This document shows positions 34,643 to 47,878 of a stretch of 64,000 bases of DNA, one piece after another; positions within the stretch are counted from its first letter, which is position 1, and the number at the start of each line of letters is the position of its first letter. The notes beneath the pieces were generated by a model. It was not told the origin of the DNA and searched no databases. It saw nothing but the letters and a program-made list of their open reading frames with translations. The position numbers and the translations under genes are program-made. The stretch lies in NCBI GenBank assembly GCA_001986395.2, contig MQVO02000009.1, positions 62,001 through 126,000 on the forward strand, given 5' to 3'. This DNA is from Irpex lacteus. Taxonomy: Eukaryota > Basidiomycota > Agaricomycetes > Polyporales > Irpicaceae.

Positions 34643-35480
34643 CTATTGGACGCAAAGTCTGGAAACGCGGAGTCTTGAAGGTCGCGCTTTCTCTGCCTCC
34701 ACGAACAGCCCTGCCTTTATATCCTGCTTTATCGCAAACAAGATTAGTCAACAAACATAATAGCTAGGGAGTATGGGCTCAACCTTACTGCCACAAGAAT
34801 GCCACGGTCGGTGCTAGGGCATGCGATCGCCATTCCTTGACGTATGTCTGAATTGTCTTCAATATACCGCGCACGATCTGTTGCGTCTGCAAATGGAGAT
34901 GATGTCAGTTTCCCCCTGAACATGGTGTAAGGTTTCAGCAAAAGACACTTGCCTTGCTGCATTCGCATGGACACATCGTCACGTTGAAACGGCCACTCTG
35001 TGCCGAAGCCAGTAAATACTGCTAAGATGCGTCAGTGAGCAAGCTCGTGACATACGTCCGCGAAGATTAAGCCCAAAGTGCGACGGGAGTATGGACCCTA
35101 GGCCACAGTGATATGCAGAGAGTCAATCTCACCTTCAATACGATGGGCTCGCATACTGGGCTTCAGGAAGACTATGACGAAAGTTAGAGTTCAGTTTACA
35201 GCCAAATTATCCGGTCATAACACGGTCCCGGTTAGATGAGCTGGTTTCATTTGCACTGCTGACGATGGCGTACCATATAATCATGTACTTCCAGCGCCGA
35301 CCTAGGGTTCGTTGCGCAAACTGGGTAAGGTGTGTACCTATCACAGCAAATATTGCGCGCCAGCGTTCTCCGATTCACGGAGTATCTGGGATAGTATCCT
35401 GTTTTGCAGTTCGTGGTCGTTCTTGTGTCTAAAGAAGCGCGTCAGTGACGAACTTTACATATAGAACGCACATGTTTACC
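34643..35480 (-). CDS. Possible multi-exon gene fragment, unknown
   Basis: Several minus-strand segments join with one open frame. One reads FLKPSMRAHRIE (near 35160), next VFTGFGTEWPFQRDDVSMRM (near 35020-34960), then DATDRARYIEDNSDIRQGM to GILVA (34895-34790), and a last piece DIKAGLFVEAEKAR ending at TAG 34643-34645. One join would need a GC donor (GCAAGT). The predicted stop lies only 16 bp before the P450 start, and the last segment overlaps the TATA-like element, which counts against it. I do not recognise the protein. It may be a gene, a relic or chance. Confidence 0.2.
34715..34721 (-). promoter_or_regulatory. TATA-like element upstream of P450 A
   Basis: TATAAAG on the minus strand, about 90 bp upstream of the ATG at 34626. 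It overlaps the last segment of the weak gene candidate at 34643-35480, so only one of the two readings can be fully right. Confidence 0.35.
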
Positions 35481-37034
35481 CCCCAGATTGCGTCGTCTAT
35501 GTAAGTCATAAGGCTAGGTTCCTCTCATGACGGAAATGCATGAGCATCCCTCATCGTCTCCCTCCCTCCACAGGACGTACGTTTTTACACAATCAATGCA
35601 GCAAAGTACGTGGGCCCAGGCTTCCAGCCATTTTCATATCTATAGGATTACCAGGGCAGGTCACTAACATTTTTATTGGGCTCAGGTACCTGCGCGCTTG
35701 GCGTGAGCAGTATGAACATCGTTCTCGTATATGCAGAAACTTTACTTACACAATAGCACCGTCGCTTGGTACTTAGTCGTCTTGAACAGCGTGGGACTCT
35801 AACTCTGTAGGCTGGAACTTCGCCAAAGAGTCTCAAAGACTTCTATCGAGCGATCGTATGAGCGCTAATGGCGCGCTCCGACCTTGAAGCTTGATCCAGT
35901 AAACTTTCGAAATTTAAAGAATGGCGCATCCTCTTGCTTTACACTCTGCGAAGCAGCAAAGCACCACGAACACACCACGAATTTGAATCGTATCCATCGC
36001 GACGAAGAGTGGCCGGTCGATATTTGCAATCCGGTGGGGTACAGTCATCAACTTCTCGAATTCCTAATACTCTAGCTGGCTCTAGTAGTGCTCAGGCTCG
36101 GTGGCAGTGATACCTGGGATGACCGAGTGAGTTGCTTATCTATACCAGGGCTGCAGAACGATCCTGAAGTGCACAGTAGATCGATGTCAGGTGCCGTATG
36201 TCCACGTATCATCCTCGAGGAAGCAAACGCCAAACTCACAGCTCCCTATTGACTCGTAACGAGAAGGTACCGGCAATGCTGGTCTTGCCGGTGAAATTGA
36301 CGACGTTTGACGACAGATGACATGGACCTGGTCTTGTGGTTGGCGTAGACAATGGAAGAGATGATACTTCGTCCGCCAACTAGGACAGAAGTCGTCTTCT
36401 GCAGCCGAGCTTCATTGGATGAGGCATTCAGGTTGGGATGTACGATGAGTGAAAGTTCCGTCATTTGCAGTTCTCCCGACGGCTCTGCAGAGGCCCGGCA
36501 GTATCCCGGAACTGCTGGGTTGGACGAGTACGGCCCTTGCTGGAATCAATCGCGGCAGCTACGGCTTCCGCCCGGTCCCTCTCATGGCCAGACGAATTTG
36601 TAGGGGTAAGACAAAATGATTGTATGATGCATTCGTGAGAAGCGTGTCGTGCTCCCATAAAGTGGAATGTAGGTAGGCGTACGCTATGCGTGCTGAACAG
36701 CAACCAACGCTGACCAAGTCTACTGCCTGCTAGGAACATAGCGCAAATTGCGAGAGTCGTGCTGCGTTGTGCTGTCGTTTTACAGGCACAAATAGTACCG
36801 AGCTAGCTGGATCTCAGCCTCGGTCCGGAGGATCTTGGGCGTCTGCGCAATTTAGCGGCTGCACGTGCCCGGCGTTTTCCACTCCGCCCTCGGACCGTCG
36901 GGGATACGGACCGGTAGTTGTACTTACTTTAATAGCTCGAAGCAGGTGATGGCTTGCGAGATTGTTCGTGTTTCTGTCTCCTCCACCGTCCTCCACGCAC
37001 CCGACAACGTCCGCTCGACGCTCTTTCCAACATC
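35481..37034. other. Intergenic region
   Basis: About 1.55 kb without a supported gene. Short frames at 36246-36739 on both strands have no motifs or splice logic. The last 100 bp are the pyrimidine-rich leader of the aldolase gene. Confidence 0.45.
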
Positions 37035-38326
37035 ATGAACGGCGCACACACCAACGGCGTTAACGGCGCTTCTCATGCTCGTCCTTTGACGGCGGGCATC
37101 TATGCACCCATCCCGACATTCTTCCTTCCGGAGACAGAGGACCTTGGTTAGTCCCAGAATCTCACCTTAAATTTATGCTTGTTTCTAACATGAACCTTAG
37201 ACTTGCAATCCTTCTCATCTCATGTTCTTCGACTCGCTCAGGCCAATGTTCGACCACTCATCGCTGGCTCTATGGGCGAAGCTTCCCACCTCTCGCACGC
37301 TGAGCGCAAGACACTCATTCAAACCGCTCGGAAGACGCTAGACGACGGCGGATTCACGAATATACCCATCATCGCTGGCACAGGTGCCGGCAGCACACGT
37401 GAAACGATCGAGCTGTCCCGTGCAGCCGCAGAGGCAGGAGCAGACTACGTTATTGTGATTACAAGTGGATACTTTGCCGGGGCTTTGACGAGGAAGGCTC
37501 TCAAGGCACACTTCGTGAAGGTTGCTAGCGAGAGCCCGCTGCCTGTGATCATCTACAACTGTATGTACTTATACATACCATAACACGCGAGTACTCACGA
37601 ACCCCCGCAGACCCCGGTGCCTCGAGTGGTATCGATCTTGACTCGGACCTGATCACCGAGCTCGCTGAAGAGTGCCCCAACACTTGCGGAGTCAAGTTGA
37701 CGTGCGTCCTTCAGTCCTCCTCAGCCTCGTGCCTTAATTACCGCCAGCTCACGTATTATCATGTGTCCCATGCAGGTGTGGCAACGTCGGCAAGCTCACG
37801 AGGATCTGTGCAACAGTCTCGGAGCAATCGTTCGCTGATTCCCACCCGAGGAAAAACCCGAACGCTCCTTTCCTCGTGTTGGGCGGGTTCGCAGACTTCA
37901 TCCTGCCTTCGACCTATGTGAACGCACACGGTGCCATCATCGGCCTGGCAAACGTTGCACCGGTAAGCGAGCAACCGCTCCTCTGGCCAGGCGATGAATT
38001 GCAAAACTCACACTCGAATTTCTCGTTTCTACCAGTATACAACTGCGCGACTCTTCGATTTGTCTGTTGCTACTCTTAAGGATCCTTCTCTCCTCCCCGA
38101 GGCACAACATTTGCAAGGAATCGTGGCACGTGGTGACTTCACCATTGCCAAGGCGTCTATCGCCGGCACCAAGTTCTTGTTGGAGAAATTGTACGGCTAT
38201 GGCGGGCTCCCTCGCATGCCCTTGCCACCCACCGAGCCCGAGGTCGCTGAGGCGTTGTGGGCCCACCCCCACGTACAGGAACTAGTAAAGGTAGAGCGGG
38301 AACTGAGCGGAAAGATATCCGCGTAA
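37035..38326 (+). CDS. DapA-superfamily class I aldolase
   Basis: Schiff-base aldolase/lyase of the dihydrodipicolinate synthase/N-acetylneuraminate lyase superfamily. In fungi such proteins are mostly 4-hydroxy-2-oxoglutarate or 2-keto-3-deoxy-acid aldolases, not lysine-pathway enzymes. Five or six exons give about 310 residues. The start is MNGAHTNGVNGASHARPL, followed by TAGIYAPIPTFF. The substrate loop is GSMGEASHLSHAERKTL. The catalytic Tyr is in PLPVIIYNYPG (split by an intron), and the Schiff-base Lys is in CGVKLTCGN (also split, about 37695/37776). AHGAIIGLANVAP follows, and the C-terminus ends ERELSGKISA at 38324-38326. The exact substrate cannot be told. The N-terminal 15 residues are a low-complexity extension common in fungal members. 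Confidence 0.88.
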
Positions 38327-39043
38327 CTTGTCTGTAGAGATCTTGGAATGCTGTATGTATTTGTATTTCTATGTTCAAGGATCTATATCCCAAGTTCAAA
38401 TCAACAAGCTCGCCCTCGTTGACCTGTCAACCTCTAAAGCGGCATGACTTTGACGAATACACGATGTAGAACATATTTTTTACGGTGCTCCATCTGGCCT
38501 TGTGGGCAGTTAAGTGTAACGTAAAGCTTGGCAGAGGATGTTGTGGTACCAAGGGAATCTCAGGCTGATCATGACATAGTAGCTGTTAATCGAAGATAAG
38601 CCAATGAATGAGACTGCAGATGTCAATTGTGTGGATCACCTATATAGATAACGTCAGTGGAATCCGATCACACTAGAAGCTTGCCCAGCTGACATACAGA
38701 CCGTGAATGATCAACGAGGTATGACTGGAACCGTGTAGTAGAATGGGCGGACGGTCGGACAGATGTTAGCGAGGTTTATCGTTACAATATTTCTCGTGCG
38801 AAGTCGATCTGTGGTAGGTATCGTACATAGAAAAGGTATAAAATACAAGATGTGAAGCCGTTGATAGTCGTGTCCACGTCTCGGAGGGTGGATGAGGGGT
38901 GGCGATATGCATGCCGTGTCTAAGAGAGATAAACTCTACCAAAATAAGTTGTCGATGGTTAACTGACACACTGTCATGTTAAACCCGGTCAAGCGTGAAG
39001 TGACGCTAAGATAAGGAAGAGAGAGCTAGAGAAAGGGAAGCAT
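38327..39043. other. Convergent intergenic spacer
   Basis: A 717-bp region between convergent genes. The short frames have no motifs; nothing else is seen. Confidence 0.45.
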
Positions 39044-40619
39044 CTAGTCGTTCTTGGGTGTGGGCACTCGGTACACTTCACGGACTGTCTCCGCTTGCGT
39101 TCCGTTGCTTCCACTCTCGAGTGAACGTAGGTCGGCGTCGGCGGTGATGTCTCGGTAGCGGTAGTCCCCGAGGTACATGTATAATGCTGGGAGACCAACG
39201 AAGAGGGCGCCGACGATGTTGCCCAGGTACGAGGCGATGAGGGATTTGCGGATGTATTCCGCTACGGTGAGCTATATCATTGGCGGTGTCAGTTATTTCT
39301 GGATTATGATCTAACAGTGTCATGTGAAAGAAAGGGAGCGGAACTCACGTCAGCACCAAACATAATACCGAGAGGGACGGAGAACATGTTTGCGACAACT
39401 GGAAGGGATGAATGTGAGCAGTCAGCGCACTACAAACTGGGAACATTTGGTATGACTTACCGTGGTCGAAACCGCAGGCGACGAAGACCCAGATAGGGAA
39501 CCATGCTGCTACGATCTGTTAATCATAGTCAGTATAGGTAATGGATATGATTGGTCTAATGATAGATTACCTTTGAAAACGTCTCACGAGCACCTGCAGC
39601 TTGCTATAAGAAGCAGGGAGGTTAGCACTTTGAATGCCGCAATAAAGTTGCTATCGCCGCTCACCCAAACTGCTACACAGACCAGCCAGTTGCAGCCAAT
39701 GCCACGAAGGAATATCTGATGCCATTCGGGATCCTTTGCTTTGTGGCTAAATGAAATGTCAGTTCACCCTGTCGACTGCAACACATTCAATGAAACAAGA
39801 CTCACAGAGCGAAGGTCACTGCGAAGCTTTTGTAGGGATCCGTTGAGACGATGCCGCTATCTGTACAATCCGTTAACACAGATCGGTGAACACCGGTAGA
39901 GAAGATGAGATGTACACTTGGTGATTACCGCAGCAAAGAACAAGCTCCCAACTAGGTTTCCAAAAGTGACTGCAGAAAACAAAACACACACGTTCAGCGC
40001 ACTTGGCCCGGTATAGATCCCCGCAACAATTTACTCACCGATGACCCAATTCAGCGGCAGACCCCACAGTGGTACGGCACCTTTGATGAGTGCCATGGGG
40101 AAAACCTGTGTCGTATTCAGTAATTAGCTTCCGCATCACAGGGCCAAACGGTAGGGAATAGCGCTTTACCATCATGTTACTTGTTAAGAGCTCGTAACCG
40201 CCGAGTACGATCCTGCATATAGCGCATAATTAGCGATGCTCGGTGGGCAACGTTGAGAATTCGTGGCCACTTTATCCCCGTGGCCCTCGAGACCTCAACG
40301 AGAGGAAAGTTGACTTACATGACCAAACCGACCGGGAAGACAAACCCGCCCAAGACCTTAACGATTCCGGGGTTCTGTGCGTTGAGCCCCGCAGCGCCTC
40401 CTTGGATGATCTCTGAGAGGAGACCACCAAAGGAAAGCAGAGCACCTGCGGCAAACTATTGATGTTGGTGAGGAGAAGGATCGTACATATTCAAGAGGGT
40501 ATACGTACTGCTTTTATGAAGATCTTTTCCGGTCTGGTCTTATGTTTGTACACAGCGAGGTCAATCATCGCCTCAGCCACCTGCGCGGGCTTGAGTGTAC
40601 TTGCGACTTCGGTAGACAT
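39044..40619 (-). CDS. Formate/nitrite transporter (FNT family)
   Basis: Pentameric aquaporin-like membrane channel/transporter for monovalent anions such as formate or nitrite. It starts MSTEVASTLKPAQVAEAMID (40619, leftward) and has about nine exons and about 320 residues. Family-typical segments are KIFIKA then FAAGALLSFGGLLSEI, GFVFPVGLVMIVLGGYELLT, SNMMVFPMALIKG, NWVIVTFGNLVGSLFFAAV, FLRGIGCNWLVCVAVW, KIVAAWFPIWVFVACGFDH, VVANMFSVPLGIMFGADL and SYLGNIVGALFVGLPALYMY. Six transmembrane helices with the FNT half-helix breaks are expected. It ends VYRVPTPKND, stop 39044-39046. No nitrate or nitrite reductase genes are near, so a nitrite role is not supported by context. A TATAAATA lies about 120 bp upstream. 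Confidence 0.88.
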
Positions 40620-40738
40620 CTTGGGACTAGGGAAGGGCGATGAAGGTCAACACACGGCGGAGACGGTGATGGTCTGCAGCTGGGGGCTGGAAAGCGCGTA
40701 GCTCTGGGACGGGGACTTCTATTACGAGAAGAGGAGGG

Positions 40739-40746
40739 TATTTATA
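40739..40746 (-). promoter_or_regulatory. TATA box of the FNT gene
   Basis: TATAAATA on the minus strand, about 120 bp upstream of the ATG at 40619. Confidence 0.5.
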
Positions 40747-43700
40747 CGGGTCGAGTCTCCGGGCTCCAAACGAGGTGTCGAAACGGAAAGAAGCATCGTG
40801 ACACCCCTAATGGGTTTGGAAAGGCACAATCATGGGAAACGGAGGCGTCTGCGTCTTTTTGCCGTATCCACAGGCGGCCACATATGCGGTCCACCGACAT
40901 TGGACAGACGTCGGACTAGCGGGACACGGCGTCTTACTCTGGTTCATCGGTGGCGTGCAGTGTCTGCGCGGTGCCCAGGGTGTTACTCTTGCGCCCGGAT
41001 AAGATAGTTGGATTAGCAGTGAAACAGTGGGTGTACTGGAATATGCACCCACCTCGCAGCGGCTCGATGGCGCAGGCCAGTGATTGCCATTTCCGCACTC
41101 AATAGGCATCACAACATCACGAGAAGCGTGGGTACAAAGGGACTAAAGCTTGTTAGGCGAGAAATGCACAGATAAGATCCATACTATTTGGGTCATAAGA
41201 CTGCGCAGGCCACTTCATGCCGCCGATGTGGCAACAAGTCGCGCTACTTGTCTGGCTCGTTCGCGGTCGTGGTCGTGGTTGGCGGCAGAGTTGCGGGTGC
41301 TGATCTTGCCTCTTCTGGTAAGACGATCAAATGAAATTCAAACGCCGGCCCACGATTGGCTCAACTCTTTCTTCCAAACCACTCGTCACCCCAGTCGTAC
41401 TGATACTCGCTGCTCGTATTTATAGCGGAATGCTATGACAGGCTTCTTAATAAAGCATGACGTGGGACCGAGATTCCTCCCATCTATGTCATAGGCCCGG
41501 TATCAACAGATACAGTCGGAAATCAGTTGGGATACCTGGCTTCTACGTGCAAGTGCATTCAATATTGTTCCACTATCAGAGCCGCCAATATTGACAAATG
41601 CGAAGTTACAGATATAATCATAACTCCTCGTTGCCCAGCATAAACCACGGCGGGATATGTGTGACGAGCAGTACATCGGCTTGTAGGCGGTCACAACAGT
41701 ATGTTTCGCACCATTCTCCGACGACCACGCCTCATCGTGTATGACGAACTACCTCTTTCATTCAGAAATGCTCTACATGCTTATGCGGTCCGCTCTATGA
41801 TGTACACAAACCCACGAAGCCGAGGTGCCGTCACCAAGACGTTACCACCGCAGCAAAGTCGGCACGTACACCGTGAACAATGCCGTACTCACACAAGTTG
41901 TGTGACTTGTATGTCCCTACCCACATGACCATGATCCATGCGACTTACATTGCTGCCTTCATAGCTTTTGAATGGATGAAACGATAAGAGGCTCTTCAGG
42001 ATGCTGTTGTGGCACGTCTCGATCTGCAAGATGGGACTAGATAAATGTGCTCCCCTGTAAGTTCTACGTATTCATGGGGTTGGTGGCCACGCGTGAGCTC
42101 CAAGCTGAGCGACGTTCGTCGAGCTGCCTGTTGAGTGAGTGTAACCCAGGTGAGCAGTCTATTCTTGGACCATAGTCACTTGACCGTGGCCAGTTCCGCC
42201 GTATATGCGCTGCGTGCGATTACAAAGCGCTCATTGACTTGTCCACTATCTAAAGATGTTTACGAGAGGATCAACGAAAGCACCATGGCGGATCGCTTAT
42301 GCATATGGTCATTCTCAGGCAAGACGGCCACTCGCTAAAAGCTTCTCGTGGCTGTATGACCTAGGGTTTCCTACAGACGCTAAACGACCGGTTAAGTCCT
42401 CGTTGTGCCTGGAGAAGACTCTGAAGTTCATTACTTGCCTCAAAAGGCATGCTTCTGTAGATCACTACCCCTGGTAGCTAATGGTCCTGGTACTTGGTCA
42501 AGCACTATCCTGTTTCTCTTGGCACTGAAATATTCTGACAGGCGAAAGATTTCAGCAGGTCATTTTCTCGCAAGGTTTCGATAATCTCGCACTTTGCCTT
42601 TATCTCGCAAAACTGTCATGGTCTATCGGAATTCCCAGGACATATTGCTGTGTTATCCTCGACAAGACGTCAATGGAGATACCCAGACGCCAAGCCCAAG
42701 CTCAAAGTACCATTGGTACTGCGCCCCGACCATGTCCGCCTTAGCCTAGCCTGGTAGTCGCACGCGGGGTTTGGCGCGGGCCCACTGTACTAAGTAATGC
42801 GCCCTCCCGAGGCGTAGCTGGAGTTACTAGAACCATGATTGGTGAGAGGCTTTGTCAAGCTGTGTTTCATTACTATTGGCTGCCGTGGCCCACGGACATC
42901 GTTTGTTGAAGCAGAGGGTGATACACTAGCAATTCAAGTTCGAGGCCATTGCCGGCGTATGGCAAAGATAACAAAAGTTCGCAATTAGTAGTGTGGAGGC
43001 GAGCCTAAATAACCCTTGGTTAGAGCATTGGTCGAGCTGATGATTCCAGTCCAGTTGCTGATTGGGTTCAGTACATAGCCAATGGCTGCATGGCCACAAG
43101 AGTGATCGAGACATCCACGTGGATGATCTAGATAAGCGTTGTGGCGCTACCAACTTGGACTCGGTCGCGAACTGCCAAGTGAATCGAAGTTGCTTGAACC
43201 CCAACCTCTCTAGTGTTTCTATACCATGCGTATTGTGACACTCGCCATATGGGCAGACGTACTCATGGAACGCCACAAACACTTTACTAGAGAGTTAGTA
43301 ACAGGTTCATCTGTTTCATCACGAATATGCGCTGAAGTTTGATGTAGATGAGCCTCTGTGGAGGCATTAGTACCAAATTGTTCATAGAGCAGGAAGCAGA
43401 TACACCATCTGGTATAACTCTCTTCTTGACTAACTCATCACAGCCAGGGGCCTTGCTGATTGGACATCCACCGGTGCTCACATCCATTTGGTATAACAGT
43501 TACATGATGGATTACGGCAGCGACTGCAGTCGACTCTCCTCCATTCGTTCATGCGGCTTTGTCCGCCCAACGCACACTGCTACAACAAGGTCGCCACATC
43601 CCAAAGGACTTCTCCTTCTATGTGCAACCATAGTCAAGAAACCGTTTCCAAGCACCGACGATAGAGCGACCGTCGACATACCGTTACATACACTGTAACT

Positions 43701-44757
43701 CAGAAGGATGCGGCGAAATACTGAAAGGGGCCGTTCTGATTGGTTCGGCAATGCCAGCCAACGGGATTTACAAGCCTACATCTGGTACCGCCCGAGAGCG
43801 ACCACTTGTGAGTCGTCTGAGCATCCTGATTCTGTCGCATTGACGCACCAGCCAGGCTTCTACTTGAGCTTATGAGCAGAGATGAGCCACAGAGACTCTC
43901 AAGATCCCACTTGAAGCTCCTGTCTAGAAGAAACTAAGTATCTCCGTAGTGTTTGACCATCATAGTCACGGTACTGTCACTCGCCGCAAGCGCACATTAT
44001 CAGATTCCAGTAACATTCGGCCATAGTAAACAGTTCGCATCGCCGGCTTTCGACGTACGAATCTCGGCGACCACTGCCTTATCATCTCCGTACCACTCTT
44101 ATTGGACAAGACTAGGTGTAGCAATGATATACTCAATGGAATGTCTGTTCTTATTGGATGGGGGTGATCAACCTCAAACACTCATCTTACATCCGCAGTT
44201 CAGTTGTGCTAGTTACCCAGCCAACCAGGTTCGAATCTACGTGGATGCCCATATCCCGTGCTCAGATGCCCTCCTCGCAAGTTGTGAGAAGATTGTTGCC
44301 CGCTGGACGAATGATGGCAACCATCCAGATATCCACCAGACATACCGCGACGTCCAAGAGCCAATCGTCTGTGATGGACGCTGCAATGAGCCTGTAGCAG
44401 ATATACCATCGGCACGTTCGTGCCTTAGTAGATGATCTGTCGGATCTCATACTTATAACATAACGAGTGCGGTGTCTGAGTCGTCCACCTCAACAACATC
44501 CTACTCGACTCGTCTCGTGAGTTTACCCACCAGGGCCACCTTTCGCCAGCTTATTGCCGTCGGCCGCTGTCGGCTAATTCTGTGCTTACACCGACATAGC
44601 AACTTGCGCTTTTTCGCGTTTTCTGTCTGCACTATTCCAGTCGTTGTCTGGACAACTCCAAGCTCGTATACATATCTCGTTCTTCTCGCTGGGCGTGCTT
44701 CAATTACATTTGCCATTTGCCTCCGTCGCAGCACTCTTCTAACGATACCAGCCAATC
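40747..44757. other. 4-kb gene-poor region
   Basis: The longest gap in the window. The longest frame is a 160-codon plus-strand one at 43953-44435, without recognised motifs. Others (43348-43698, 42926-43282) are shorter and equally bare. No terminal repeats, LTRs or transposase motifs were seen. The last 250 bp hold the NAD kinase 5' leader. It may contain decayed mobile DNA, but I cannot show it. Confidence 0.4.
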
Positions 44758-47700
44758 ATGCAGAGCATCGTCTCTCCAGGCCCAGAGAAGGAGACCTTCT
44801 CCACCCCGCCTTCCAGTCCAATTGCCCCGGACATTCTGGATCGCCCCTCGCTGTCTCGACGCAGCTCCCGCCCATCGAATCTACGGATCACTCAGACGGC
44901 CCAAGCACAGTGGAAGCCAGACGTCGACATCGTCCAGCACTCGCCCAACCCGCCAACGACCAACGGCAAACTCTCCACCCCTATGACTGCCACGCCCACC
45001 ACCAATGGCAAGCCCGTCATCGTCCCCGCCGTCAACATCAACGGTGTCGGCGCCCATCAGCACCATCCCGCCAGCATCGACAACGTCGTTGCTTCGGCTT
45101 TATCTCCATCTGTAGCGCCTGCTGTGACGCATCCCACCGGCACACAGTTTATCGGAAAGTCCCCTCGCGTAGCACACTTCCAGGAAAGACAGCCCTCACC
45201 CATGCGTTCGCCTTGTTTCGTTCACTCGCAGTTGCAGGGACCGTCGTTCTCTGACTGGAACAGGGGAAAGCAGTCAGCACACAGGCAGGAGGCGCGGATG
45301 GAGGGGAACCAGATCAACCCTGTACATGCAATCCAGGCTGTCTCACACAATGGCGCATTGCCGAACGGAGCTTTCGCGCACGAATATTACGATGACGATG
45401 AGGAGATGGAGACGGCGGGTAGCCTTACGAAGCAATTGGCGGAGACCGCTGTAGGAGTCCGGGAGATGAGCAAGCAGCTTGGTACGTGTGCGCACTCGAT
45501 TCTGCGAGGTCTTAGCTCACACTTTTTGCTTATCTAGGACGAACAAGAGTGCACTCTAATGTGCAGTCGGTTCTGATCGTAACAAAGGCGAGAGATAACA
45601 GACTTATCAAGCTCACAAGAGAGCTCGCTCTATACCTGATGTTAAAGCCCCGCCAGAAAGGAAGTCGGGGCATGATTGTGTGAGTTGAAGTCACACAGGA
45701 CTCAGCACTCAATCTAAACATCTGGACAGTTATGTCGACGCGCAGCTTAAGACGTCACGAAGATTCGATGCAGCAGGCATCGAAAAGGAGCACCCCGATC
45801 TTTTTGTACCTATACCCCGCCGCCGTACTTCCAGCAGCTCGTCACTTGCCTCGATGGCTTCTACCTCTACTAATGGACAAGATAATCACCCTAGCATGCC
45901 AGAAGGCCAGTTGCGGTATTGGACTGCTGAGATGTGCAGTAAATCGCCACACCTTTTCGATTTTGTCGTTACTGTAAGTTTTCCCTATTCACTACTTTAT
46001 TTCCGACAACAATACTGAGTGTGGTCTATTTAGCTTGGTGGCGATGGCACTGTACTCTTCACATCATGGCTGTTCCAACGCATCGTCCCTCCCGTACTGC
46101 CATTCGCCCTCGGCTCACTAGGTTTCTTAACCAACTTCGACTTTGCCGACCACCAGGCCGTCATGGATAGCGCCATCGACGCCGGCATACGCGTGAACCT
46201 ACGCATGCGGTTTACGTGTACCGTCTATCGTGCAGTCGCGCCTGAACCCGGCAAGGGCAGACGCGCAGTCAAGAAAGGCGACACCGGTGAGATTCTGATG
46301 AAGAATGTGGAGAAGGGTGGTTGGGAGGCGTTGGAAAGCGGGAATCAGGGCCCCGAAAAGCCGTCTGGGAAGGATAGGGAGATCATGTGCTTTACCACTC
46401 GGCCGGTGGAGAGCTTCGAGGTCCTGAACGACCTTGTCGTTGACCGTGGACCCAGCCCGTACGTCAGCTTGCTGGAATTGTTTGGTAAGTCGGATATATT
46501 GGTATCCTCCGTATGGGTAGCTAATGTCTGATTCCAGGCGACGAGCATCACCTCACGACTGTGCAGGCCGACGGTCTCACGATCTCCACCCCGACTGGGT
46601 CCACTGCTTACTCAGTATGTGACCGAAATACATTCCTTCTCACCCAACCGATTCTGACCTAACTTATTATGACACAGCTATCCGCGGGCGGTTCGCTGGT
46701 TCATCCAGAGATTCCAGCAATCCTGATTACGCCCATCTGCCCGCACACGCTCTCGTTCCGACCGATGCTTCTCCCCGATAGCATGGAGTTACGTGTTTGT
46801 GTACCCTTCAACTCCAGAAGCACGGCTTGGGCGTCATTCGATGGTCGTGGAAGAATCGAGCTGAAGCGTGCGTTCGCAGACTTTTTGAGGTCGAATATGC
46901 GTACTGATTTTGGATACAGAGGGAGATCACATTAAGATCACAGCTTCAAAATATCCCTTCCCGACTGTTTGCTCAGTCAATCAGTCAGTTGACTGGTTCC
47001 AATCGATCGGACGGACGCTCAAGTGGAACGAGCGAGAACGCCAGAAGTCTTTCGTGGTGGTCGAGGAAAGTCCTGTCAAGAAACGCCATAGAGTCCGCCG
47101 TTCTGAAGCGTCGGACAATGAGAACGGCGAGGACGAGACGCTAGAGGATGAGGAAGAAGATGAGGTATCTGATGAAGAAGAGGAAGAGGAGAAATACGAC
47201 ATAGACGACTTGTCGGCCTCCGAGTCGAATAAGACCACCCCGGAGAAGACAAGTCCCCAGGCCACCGAGGAGAACTTCAGTGGTATTCCTTCCGAAGTCG
47301 CACAGCGGAAAGCCGCCGAAGAACAGGCCGACCAGAACAACGAAGACCATCGAGTACGCGAAGCCGCCCGTGCGCTGGCGAAGGGAACTCCCATGATGCG
47401 CAAATACGTCCGCTCGCGGTCGAGATCGTCTGGCTTGCGTTCGGGCTTGGAGACACCCGACAGATTCCATGGTCCGCATCCTCATCCACCTAAACTCTCC
47501 CCACGCCATGTCGCCTTTGCTCATGAGCCCGAAGTGTCTAGTTCGTCGTCGACATTGGCGTTGGGAGCCCCGATGGAAAGGGATACGACGCTGAGGAGCG
47601 GGGAACGTGGTGCTCGGGATGACCTGCATTCGCCTAGGTCACACCTTGGTGCGCGGAGCCGGATACCGCATGATAGAGATGTAGAGGGCGATACTTTGCG

Positions 47701-47878
47701 GACGCCGACGGCATTCGAAAGTGCGGGTGCGAGGAGTCCGAATACGAGGAGACGGAGGTCGAGAGAGAGGGCGGCCGCGGCGCAGATGGCGTTCGATAGC
47801 GATGCGCATCCAAGACGCGCATTCGCGGTGTGGGGTCAGGATGAGAGCGACAGTGCAACCAGTGACAGCGATTATTAG
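44758..47878 (+). CDS. NAD kinase with long acidic tail
   Basis: ATP-NAD kinase, phosphorylating NAD to NADP. Exon 1 (44758 to about 45481) encodes a 240-residue, Pro/Ser-rich, probably disordered N-terminus. The catalytic part begins [20 protein letters not shown]. The nucleotide site is [18 protein letters not shown] (split by an intron at about 45975). The NAD site includes [18 protein letters not shown], then [17 protein letters not shown] and [21 protein letters not shown] last intron after GRIELK (about 46873) joins to [16 protein letters not shown]. After the kinase fold a tail of about 290 residues has an acidic run (near 47140-47195), an Arg/Ser-rich stretch and ends [12 protein letters not shown]. 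All joins are in frame. The size (about 850 residues) exceeds typical NAD kinases because of both extensions. Confidence 0.92.

Noticed and set aside
44225..44240. GGTTCGAATCT resembling a tRNA B box
   Set aside because: No matching acceptor stem, anticodon arm or A box is found around it.
46981..47629. Long antisense frames over the NAD kinase tail
   Set aside because: They are shadows of a codon-biased acidic and Arg-rich coding exon.
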